Assembly: GCA_900554935.1 (NCBI GenBank)
Contig: USJF01000044.1
Location: 1-9,539 of the forward strand
From: an uncultured Porphyromonas sp.
Lineage (GTDB): Bacteria; Bacteroidota; Bacteroidia; Bacteroidales; Porphyromonadaceae
Length of the DNA: 9,539 nucleotides
Direction: 5' to 3'
Shown: positions 1 to 5,255 of the stretch, piece by piece
Numbering within the stretch: position 1 is the stretch's first letter
How the letters are laid out: each line of letters begins with the position of its first letter
Notes under the pieces: model-generated
What the model was told of the DNA's origin: nothing
The model's database searches: none
What the model saw: only the letters and a program-made list of their open reading frames with translations
Position numbers and translations under genes: made by a program

Positions 1-42
1 CTCATAATCTGGAGGTCCCTGGTTCAAGCCCAGAGAGGTCCA
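1..42 (+). tRNA. 3' half of a tRNA with CAT anticodon (probably tRNA-Met)
   Basis: The window starts in the anticodon loop. Bases 1-7 read CTCATAA, giving anticodon CAT at 3-5. They are followed by a 5-base stem strand (8-12), a typical AGGTC variable loop (13-17), a T-arm (18-34) with loop TTCAAGC, a 7-base acceptor strand (35-41) and discriminator A at 42. No CCA is encoded, which is common in Bacteroidetes. The 5' half lies outside the window, so elongator Met, initiator Met and lysidine-modified Ile cannot be separated firmly; Met is the best guess. The outermost T-stem pair (18 with 34) is a C-A mismatch, which is odd for a functional tRNA. A recombinase fragment begins 299 bp downstream, so the 3' end is a plausible integration target. 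Confidence 0.85.
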
Positions 43-101
43 CAAATAGGTTTCAAAAAGACATCAAGCAACACGTCATTTTAGCCTTTAAAACAAGGAT
101 A

Positions 102-144
102 ATCGCTGTAAAATCATGGTTTTACATCGATTTTTTATTTTTAT
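102..144 (+). terminator. AT-rich hairpin with T-run downstream of the tRNA
   Basis: TGTAAAA (107-113) pairs perfectly with TTTTACA (120-126) across the 6-base loop TCATGG. The stem continues past one mismatch as ATCG (102-105) with CGAT (128-131). A T-rich tract follows (131-144). The position 60 bp after the tRNA fits an intrinsic terminator for the tRNA transcript. The stem is much poorer in GC than usual, so it could instead be part of an attachment or regulatory site. Confidence 0.4.
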
Positions 145-179
145 CCATATCCGTTTGACTGCTAAACTGTACCTTTTGA

Positions 180-336
180 TAGTCATTATTCGGTCATTTT
201 CTGCTACAGAAATAGCTACACAAAAACAGAATCTCAAAAAAATGTAGCAATGAATGGAAAATGACTATTAAATTGACAGCATGCAAAGTTTTCGTTTTCA
301 AGAACTTATGCCGAACTTTGTAGCCAAAAAGCTACA
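180..336. promoter_or_regulatory. Cluster of GCTACA hexamers and inverted repeats (putative recombinase arm sites or operator)
   Basis: The hexamer GCTACA occurs at 203-208, 215-220 and 331-336, and its complement TGTAGC at 243-248 and 319-324: five copies in 134 bp. Around the first three lie two inverted pairs, TAGTCATT (180-187) with AATGACTA (260-267), and GTCATTTTC (193-201) with GAAAATGAC (257-265). The last two hexamers form a small hairpin immediately before the recombinase start at 342. Arm-type recombinase sites and excision-factor sites of tRNA-targeted elements often look like this and lie between the tRNA and the integrase gene. No protein-coding gene is visible in 43-341. The function is inferred from layout only. 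Confidence 0.45.
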
Positions 337-341
337 CTAAA

Positions 342-782
342 ATGATGCGTTTAGACAGAAGCAAAACAAGCGAAAGGAATGAATGCATTATCCGCTGCCG
401 TATCACCTGCAACGGTGCGTCTGCTTCATTCTCAACAGGATTGCATACCTCTCCTGTTGATTGGCAATCAAAGATAGGACGTATAAAAGTGGCAGCTAAC
501 AGAGCGAATGCCGTCAATCATCAACTGAGCTCAATAGATAAACGACTTCACGCACTCTATGAACTCGCGTTAAGAGAAGAGAACTACATCACGGCAGAAT
601 ATCTTAAGGAGCAGTTCCTGCATCAAGGCAAACCTACCCCAACACTCATAGAGCTTTACCAAGCTGTCTGCGAAAGTAAGGAGGTATTGCAGGGCAAGAC
701 TATAGGAAAGGCTACCGTCAGGGCTTTTAGGGACAGCAGGAAGAGCTTTATTCAATTTCTGAAAACAAGTGGGAATGAGGAT
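342..782 (+). pseudogene. Truncated tyrosine recombinase (N-terminal fragment)
   Basis: About 145 residues resemble the N-terminal half of Bacteroidetes tyrosine recombinases. First comes an arm-binding beta domain, with the strand RNECIIRCRITCNGASASFS, then a Trp-containing turn (VDWQSKIGRI). Next is a helical segment about the number of residues per strand (SSIDKRLHALYELAL), then the start of the SAM-like core-binding domain (KATVRAFRDSRKSFIQFLKTSG). After about 765-785 the frame runs antisense through the tail of the convergent recombinase and no longer looks like a recombinase, so the whole catalytic domain is missing. The right boundary is approximate. Two ATGs (342 and 345) are possible, and a TAG at 321-323 blocks anything further upstream. 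The first beta strand looks short for the family, so some 5' loss is possible too. It points away from the tRNA, as the integrase of a tRNA-targeted island usually does. Confidence 0.75.
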
Positions 783-2050
783 TGTCTCTCCGCTATTTCT
801 TTCTCCTTTGCCGATTGTTTGGCTATAAGCCTGTCCATATCCTCCGAAATCTTGTTGTCCGTCACCTGCGCATAAACTTGAGTGCTTGATACGGAGGCAT
901 GCCCCATCATCTTGGCTATGCTCTCAATGGGAATACCTGCGCTTAGGCTCATCGTGCCGAATGTATGTCTTGCCATGTGGAAGGAAAGTCTTTGGCGGAT
1001 ACCGCAAGCCTTTCCCACGATGCTCAGTTTGGTATCCATGACACTGCGGCTGCAATTACGGTGAAAGACAAGGTTGTCGTCTTTTTCTTTCACCGTCTGC
1101 CGTTCCTCGCTTCTTTCCTGTTCTTTCCGATAATGGCTGATGATGGCTTCCGCTATGGGATGTAACGGCACTATGAACTCAACCTTGGTCTTCTGACGTT
1201 CCTTTCTTATATACATCTGTCCATCCGCTGTCGTTTGGATATGCTTGTATTCCAAATTCTCCATATCTGAAATAGCCAAGCCTGTGAAGCAGGAAAAGAC
1301 AAACATCAGTCTTGCCAGCTCCGCTTCTCTGTCGTTCATCTTCATTGCCATAAGTTTCATCACATCGCTCTTTTGCAAAAAGCGTATCTTCTTTTCCTCT
1401 TTCTCATACTTGGCATTCTCAAACGGATTGCAACGGATAATCCTCTTGCTGACCGCACGGAACATTAGTCGGCTCAGCCAGCAGAGGTTACTGTTGACGG
1501 TAGATGCTTTCAGTCCACGCTTTTTGAGAAAGAAGCGGTATTCCTCGAATAAGTCCTCTGTAATGGCTCCGATGAGTATGTCCTGCACTCCTTTGTTTTC
1601 TACAAATTCACGGAGATTTCTGTCAGAATAGAACAGGTTCAGATAAGTTCCCTCTGCCCTTGATCTGCCAACACTTTCCTTGACTGCTTGGAGTTCCGCC
1701 CTGCTCATGGCAAGGAGCGTGGTCGGATTGGTGGCAATACCTTGCAAGCGGTTCTTGATAAATTCCACGCTTACTACTCCTTCCTTTACAAGCATGTCCC
1801 GATAGGTCTTTTCCACCAAATCCCTGAACTCTTTGATTCTTTGATTGGTCTTCCTGTTGGTTGTCAAACCCTGCTTGGTTTTCCACTCGCAGACTTTACA
1901 CTCTTCTCCTGTGGTAATGGCTGCGTTCTTTCCGTCGATGGTGATACGGCAGAGAATGGCGGTATTGCCGTCTGCCTTAGTCTTCTGTCTGTTGATATAG
2001 AACAGTATCTTGAATGTACTTCTCATAATGGTTTTGATTGAATTGTTCAT
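752..2050 (-). CDS. Tyrosine recombinase/integrase, IntDOT-like, apparently intact
   Basis: A site-specific recombinase of 432 residues that would cut and rejoin DNA through a 3'-phosphotyrosine link, for element integration or excision or for DNA inversion. Domains in order: arm-binding domain (about 9-105, starting MRSTFKILFYINRQKTKADG), SAM-like core-binding domain (about 130-210) and catalytic domain (about 225-410). Visible active-site residues are the beta-hairpin lysine near 287-289 (RQKTK), H358-x-x-R361, GH at 383-384 and nucleophile Y393. The first box reads TGLAISD (256-262), with Ala where the catalytic Arg normally sits, as in many IntDOT-type enzymes. Start: ATG at 2050 has an A-rich upstream region; the internal Met at residue 9 (position 2026) begins the conserved block and is an alternative start. 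The last residues may come from a junction with the truncated plus-strand recombinase, because the stop lies inside that fragment. It follows the upstream recombinase by 41 bp on the same strand. Confidence 0.9.
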   Translation of the reverse strand: MNNSIKTIMRSTFKILFYINRQKTKADGNTAILCRITIDGKNAAITTGEECKVCEWKTKQGLTTNRKTNQRIKEFRDLVEKTYRDMLVKEGVVSVEFIKNRLQGIATNPTTLLAMSRAELQAVKESVGRSRAEGTYLNLFYSDRNLREFVENKGVQDILIGAITEDLFEEYRFFLKKRGLKASTVNSNLCWLSRLMFRAVSKRIIRCNPFENAKYEKEEKKIRFLQKSDVMKLMAMKMNDREAELARLMFVFSCFTGLAISDMENLEYKHIQTTADGQMYIRKERQKTKVEFIVPLHPIAEAIISHYRKEQERSEERQTVKEKDDNLVFHRNCSRSVMDTKLSIVGKACGIRQRLSFHMARHTFGTMSLSAGIPIESIAKMMGHASVSSTQVYAQVTDNKISEDMDRLIAKQSAKEKEIAERQSSFPLVFRN

Positions 2051-2091
2051 GTTTTATTTAACGATAAAACAATGTTGAATGAAAGAAATGG
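2051..2091 (-). promoter_or_regulatory. Short inverted repeat directly before the recombinase start codon
   Basis: The 41-bp gap between the two minus-strand recombinase genes contains GTTTTA (2051-2056) and TAAAAC (2065-2070), a 6-bp inverted repeat with an 8-base loop that touches the start codon of the downstream gene. It could modulate access to the start codon, or be chance in AT-rich DNA. No Shine-Dalgarno sequence is seen, as is usual in Bacteroidetes. Confidence 0.2.
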
Positions 2092-3321
2092 TCAGATAGC
2101 CAACTGCATATCTTCAGTGAAAGAAAGGAAACGGTCAAATTCCTCAAAGAGTTTCTGCGGTGTTACCTTTGCATAACACTCGGTCATGCTCACGTTGGAA
2201 TGCCCCAGCATCTTACTCACGGTCTCAATGGGTACACCCTGTTCAAGCGTGATGAGCGTGGCAAATGTGTGCCTTGCCGTATGTGTGGTAAAAGGAAACG
2301 AGATGCCTGCACGAAGCCGCAGGGCTTTCAAATAAGATTGGTAAGTAGCATATCCCATGAAAGGGAGCAATGTTTCCCTTTCATCGCTGTGGAGCTTCTC
2401 CATCAGCCGTATGGCTTCTGGCAGCAGTTTGACACGGCAAGGCACACCTGTCTTTTGGCGGTTGAACTTCAGCCAAAGGCTACCCTCGTCGTCACGCACA
2501 AGATGGGACTTGTCCAGTTCCATCAAATCACAATATGCAGCACCCGTATAACAGGCAAAGAGGAAAATATCCCTTGCCGTTTCCATTTCCTCCTCCAAGT
2601 CCTCAAAGTGGAGAGTCTTTAACTTCTCAAATGCCCCTCTATCAAGTGCTTTGGGGAGTTTCTTGTTACCCTTGCTGATTTTGACTTAGTCGAAAAGCAT
2701 ACCGTCTGCCACCCCCTCACGGTAAGCCAGCCTGCATACCGTTTTCAAATGGGTAGCGACATTGTAGAATGAGCTTTCCTGAAATCCACACTCCCCCAAG
2801 AAGTACTGCTGAAACTCATGGATGAAGTTCTCAGTTAGTTGTGAGAAGGCTAAGTCAGAAACCTTATATTTCGCTTGGATGAACTCCTGCAAGTGGATTC
2901 TCGTGGAGTGATAGCTTGCCATTGACTCTTTTCTGATGTCTACACCGATATGACTTTCTTTCTCTTTGATGAGCATATCAAGCCTTTCGATGAGCATGCA
3001 TCGTGTCTGCACGCTGCCTTGAAACCGTTCCTTCACGTCGGTTGCGTCAAATGGGCAACCTCTTGTAAGCAAAGACTGATAGGCTAACTGGATGGACAGC
3101 AGCAAGTTCTCCAACCTGCCATTCACTTCCACCGCCTCACGGCTCTTGCCATCCATTCTGCTCTCACGGGGATTCCACAAATCAGGATTGCAGGAGAGCT
3201 TGCAACTGAACTGTGCGATAGAACGCCCAATGGTTATCCGTCCCATAATCGGAGCCTTACCCGACTTGTCCAGACCGCTCTTTTTGAGGTAGAGCAACAC
3301 CTTCATTTTTTCTGTTTTCAT
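2092..3321 (-). pseudogene. Tyrosine recombinase interrupted by one in-frame TAA
   Basis: The reading frame from ATG at 3321 to TGA at 2092-2094 spans 410 codons and is broken only by an ochre codon at 2686-2688 (codon 212). The part before it (211 residues) holds the arm-binding domain (MKVLLYLKKSGLDKSGKAPI) and the core-binding SAM-like domain. The part after it, in the same frame, resumes with VKISKGNKKLPKALDRGAFE, the usual linker into the catalytic domain. It continues through CYTGAAYCD (first box, no Arg), RQKTG (lysine), HTARHTF (H-x-x-R), MLGHSN and the tyrosine in TECYAKV, nine residues after that His. Length and order are those of a complete recombinase of about 409 residues, so a single base change such as AAA to TAA in a lysine codon explains it. 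The downstream half has only weak starts (TTG at 2598). It is most likely inactive unless the stop is suppressed or is a sequencing error. It sits 41 bp upstream of the intact recombinase on the same strand. Confidence 0.85.
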
Positions 3322-3363
3322 ACGCTTTGATGTTTTGTGGTAAAATTACCAATTTCAAAGCGT
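3322..3363. promoter_or_regulatory. Dyad immediately upstream of the recombinase start
   Basis: ACGCTTTGA (3322-3330) and TCAAAGCGT (3355-3363) form a 9-bp perfect inverted repeat that abuts the ATG at 3321. A second inverted repeat, GGTAA (3339-3343) and TTACC (3346-3350), sits inside it. The position suggests an operator, an untranslated leader hairpin or a recombinase-binding site. I found no convincing Bacteroidetes promoter (TTTG, then TAnnTTTG) in this stretch. Confidence 0.4.
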
Positions 3364-3419
3364 TCCTCACTTATGCAGAAAACTGCCGACCGTCGCAACA
3401 GTCGCACGAGCAAAAATAA

Positions 3420-3484
3420 TTCAGTTACCGAATATTACTCCATCGTTACCTATGACGAAATCGGGTAACGGTTTGGTAACTGAA
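3420..3484. promoter_or_regulatory. Two nested inverted pairs of GTTACC (possible binding sites)
   Basis: TTCAGTTACC (3420-3429) pairs with GGTAACTGAA (3475-3484), ten perfect bases. Inside lie CGTTACC (3444-3450) and GGTAACG (3464-3470), seven perfect bases. The result is four GTTACC half-sites in two orientations. The first two are 21 bp apart and the last two 11 bp apart, close to two turns and one turn of helix. The site lies about 100-160 bp upstream of the interrupted recombinase gene. It could bind a recombinase, an excision factor or a regulator; the function is inferred. Confidence 0.4.
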
Positions 3485-3615
3485 CTTCTGCCTAAATCTG
3501 CATATTCCTGCCCTTTTTGAAAAGAGCACTTCTATGCAAATTATTTCGTTTCCTGCTCATTTTCAGTCAGTTTACACCAACTTCTATATTTCTTCATTTT
3601 CGCTGATTAGTTGCG

Positions 3616-3689
3616 TACCAAATAGAAATGATTGGTATACCAAACAGAAATGATTTGTATACCAAACTGGAATGATTTACGCACCAAAT
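3616..3689. repeat. 22-bp tandem repeat, three units plus a partial
   Basis: Units at 3616-3637, 3638-3659 and 3660-3681 are each 22 bp. They share the pattern TACCAAA, two or three variable bases, then GAAATGATT or GGAATGATT. A partial unit (3682-3689, CACCAAAT) follows. There are no spacers. The period equals about two helical turns, which resembles iterons or a minisatellite. The array is purely intergenic, between the recombinase genes and the ridA terminator. Nothing nearby looks like a replication initiator gene. Confidence 0.75.
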
Positions 3690-3803
3690 TTTACTTTAAG
3701 ATAGAACCATCCACATCCATACACCCCAAAGGACCTTTCCTTGTAGAAAGTTGGACAACTAGAACTAGGACTTTATCTATAAGTAAGGTTAGCGAGGGCA
3801 AAG

Positions 3804-3843
3804 TTTAGTTTGTAACTCAGCAATTACTGAGTTACAAACTAAA
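3804..3843. repeat. 17-bp perfect inverted repeat (strong hairpin)
   Basis: TTTAGTTTGTAACTCAG (3804-3820) is perfectly complementary to CTGAGTTACAAACTAAA (3827-3843) across the 6-base loop CAATTA. The left arm overlaps an inverted-looking first unit of the 23-bp array, and the right arm is the start of the next unit. It may be the terminal inverted structure of a small non-autonomous element. There is no T-run directly after either arm, so a simple terminator is unlikely. Confidence 0.75.
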
Positions 3844-3944
3844 GAAATGCGGAGTTACAAACTAAAGAAATGCGGAGTTACAAACTCAGCAATTCTCAAG
3901 TTACAAACTCAACAAATACCGAGTTCGTAATTCGAGAATGTTGC
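3807..3944. repeat. 23-bp tandem array (minisatellite), about six units
   Basis: Units begin at 3807, 3830, 3853, 3876, 3899 and 3922 and have a constant 23-bp period with no spacers. The core is AGTTACAAACT followed by a variable half. Units at 3830 and 3853 are identical and carry AAAGAAATGCGG at the end. Units at 3807 and 3876 share ACTCAGCAATT. The unit at 3899 is a close variant and the last one is degenerate. Porphyromonas gingivalis is known to carry intergenic 23-bp minisatellites inside a MITE called BrickBuilt. The same period and intergenic setting are seen here, but I cannot compare the sequences. The period is not a multiple of three, which argues against coding. Confidence 0.8.
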
Positions 3945-3989
3945 ACGAAGCAGGACCTATGCCGAGCTCCTTCTCCGTTCGACAGTCAC

Positions 3990-4030
3990 AAAAAAGGTGG
4001 AAGCGACGGAGATGCGTCACTTCCACCTTT
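3990..4030 (-). terminator. Intrinsic terminator of the ridA operon
   Basis: Read on the minus strand, AAAGGTGGAAG (4030-4020) pairs with CTTCCACCTTT (4003-3993), eleven perfect base pairs. The stem extends past one mismatch by GACG and CGTC (4018-4015 with 4008-4005). A run of six T follows (3995-3990). It begins 24 bases after the ridA stop codon. It closes the minus-strand operon and insulates it from the repeats and the recombinase genes. Confidence 0.9.
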
Positions 4031-4053
4031 AATTATGTATCGACGAATGCGCT

Positions 4054-4434
4054 TTAGATAGCGGCTATTACCTCAAGCTCCACAAGTCCGCCCTTAGGAA
4101 GTGCACAGATTTGGAAGGCACTACGAGCTGGATAAGGTGCTTGGAAATACTCGGCATATACTTCATTTACCTTAGCGAAGTCTGCGATATCGGTGAGGAA
4201 CAAGGTAGTTTTCACCACGTTTTGAAGGGTTAGGCCCTTCGCCTCAAGGATAGCTTGGACATTCTTAAATACCTGATGTGCTTGACCAACCACATCAGTG
4301 GCAGCGAATTGACCACTCTTGGGGTCTAACCCTAGTTGACCTGAAACGAATACAAGGCCATTAGTTGCTACTGCCTGTGAATAAGGGCCTACTGCTGCGG
4401 GTCCATTAGGGGTGTTGATAATCTCTTTACTCAT
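4054..4434 (-). CDS. ridA: RidA family 2-iminobutanoate/2-iminopropanoate deaminase
   Basis: A 126-residue protein of the YjgF/YER057c/UK114 family, the usual length. Family members hydrolyse reactive imines and enamines released by PLP enzymes such as threonine dehydratase, giving 2-keto acids and ammonia, and so protect other PLP enzymes. They act in the cytosol as trimers with active sites between subunits. Visible residues match the Escherichia coli enzyme: GPYSQA with Tyr18, SGQLGLDP (31-38), PARS with Arg104 (carboxylate-binding) and Glu119 in the LVELEV strand. It starts at ATG 4434 without a Shine-Dalgarno sequence, 29 bp after rlmB, and is the last gene of the operon, followed by a clear terminator. 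Assignment is secure at family level; the substrate preference is inferred from intact active-site residues. Confidence 0.93.
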   Translation of the reverse strand: MSKEIINTPNGPAAVGPYSQAVATNGLVFVSGQLGLDPKSGQFAATDVVGQAHQVFKNVQAILEAKGLTLQNVVKTTLFLTDIADFAKVNEVYAEYFQAPYPARSAFQICALPKGGLVELEVIAAI

Positions 4435-4463
4435 AATGTTAGTTATTAATGTTAATAATCAAA

Positions 4464-5249
4464 TTATCTCTTCTGTCTTACAGCTTCATAAAGCAATACT
4501 CCTGTTGCCACCGACACATTGAGTGAGCCAATCTCGCCATAAAGCGGGATGCGAGCAAGGTGGTCACACTGACGAATGGCATACTCCGAAAGCCCCTTAT
4601 CCTCAGCACCCATAACGAGTGCAAGTGGGCCTTTCATATCGCAATCATAGAGTAGCTCTGAGGCTTTTTCGCTAGCTCCCACTAGCTTCACTCCAGATTG
4701 CTTTAGATAATCAATGGCTCGCTCTATAGAGGGCTCTCTACAAACAGCAATTCGTGAGAGAGCTCCGGCGGAAGTCTTAACCGCATCGGCAGTCACGGAG
4801 ACGGAGTTTTGCTCAAAGATAATAATCGCATCGACGCCAGTACACTCACAAGTACGAGCAATGGCTCCAAAGTTGCGAACGTCGGTGATACCATCTAGTA
4901 TCACCAAGAAAGGATCGCGCCCTGCCTCAAAGAGTGTAGGCACCACCTGCTCCAATGTATAGTAGTGGGCTGCTGCTTTGACTGCTACAATCCCTTGGTG
5001 GTTACGACCTGCAAGTCGATCCAACTTCTCTACCGGTACTCTCCTTAATGGCACTCTATGATTGCGGAGTAGCTCTATCAACTCCTTTATCCCGTCGCTA
5101 TTATTTTCCCTCTTGAGATAGACAAAATCGATCTGCTCACCAGCCTCCAACGCCTCTCGTATGGCATGGATACCGAATATCATCTCATCACGCTCTCTGG
5201 ACTTATTGGGATATCTCTTACCTCCCCTATTATTATTTCTATACATCAT
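4464..5249 (-). CDS. rlmB: 23S rRNA (guanosine-2'-O-)-methyltransferase RlmB, SPOUT/TrmH family
   Basis: A 261-residue SPOUT methyltransferase expected to methylate the 2'-O of G2251 (E. coli numbering) in the peptidyl-transferase P-loop of 23S rRNA, using S-adenosylmethionine. The basic, Asn-rich N-terminus (about 1-20) precedes an L30e-like RNA-binding domain (FGIHAIREAL, about 25-95). The knotted catalytic domain follows with its three motifs: LDGITDVRNFGAIARTC (118-134), LVMGAEDKGLS (211-221) and IPLYGEIGSLNVSVATGVLL (234-253). The FGIHAI start and the motif spacing favour RlmB over tRNA-modifying TrmH or TrmL. Two adjacent ATGs (5249 and 5246) are possible starts. It begins 6 bp after recN, so translation is probably coupled. 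Its place between a repair gene and ridA says nothing special about function. Confidence 0.92.
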   Translation of the reverse strand: MMYRNNNRGGKRYPNKSRERDEMIFGIHAIREALEAGEQIDFVYLKRENNSDGIKELIELLRNHRVPLRRVPVEKLDRLAGRNHQGIVAVKAAAHYYTLEQVVPTLFEAGRDPFLVILDGITDVRNFGAIARTCECTGVDAIIIFEQNSVSVTADAVKTSAGALSRIAVCREPSIERAIDYLKQSGVKLVGASEKASELLYDCDMKGPLALVMGAEDKGLSEYAIRQCDHLARIPLYGEIGSLNVSVATGVLLYEAVRQKR

Positions 5250-5255
5250 ATTACG

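Noticed and set aside
1688..2041. Plus-strand gene of 117 codons opposite the recombinase
   Set aside because: It lies wholly antisense to the well-supported minus-strand recombinase and its translation shows no recognisable domain.
2092..2598. Separate short recombinase gene starting at TTG 2598
   Set aside because: The frame continues upstream without a break to the in-frame TAA and then into the N-terminal half, so it is the second part of one interrupted gene.
752..3321. Recombinase-in-trio (RIT) element
   Set aside because: RIT elements carry three same-strand, usually overlapping recombinase genes. Here only two share a strand, they are 41 bp apart, and the third is a convergent fragment.
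3616..3689. Plasmid replication origin with iterons
   Set aside because: The period fits iterons, but there is no replication initiator gene nearby and the flanking genes are chromosomal housekeeping genes.
3807..3944. CRISPR array
   Set aside because: The 23-bp units abut each other without unique spacers and no cas gene is in the window, so this is a tandem minisatellite.
3322..4000. Second copy of the tRNA 3' end as the distal attachment site
   Set aside because: Scanning by eye for the T-loop and acceptor sequence of bases 18-42 on both strands found no convincing copy in the window; the far attachment site may have been lost or lie elsewhere.
3870..4061. Small plus-strand gene of 63 codons
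   Set aside because: It runs through the 23-bp repeats, whose period is not a multiple of three, and then through the terminator hairpin of the opposite strand; the protein looks like no family.
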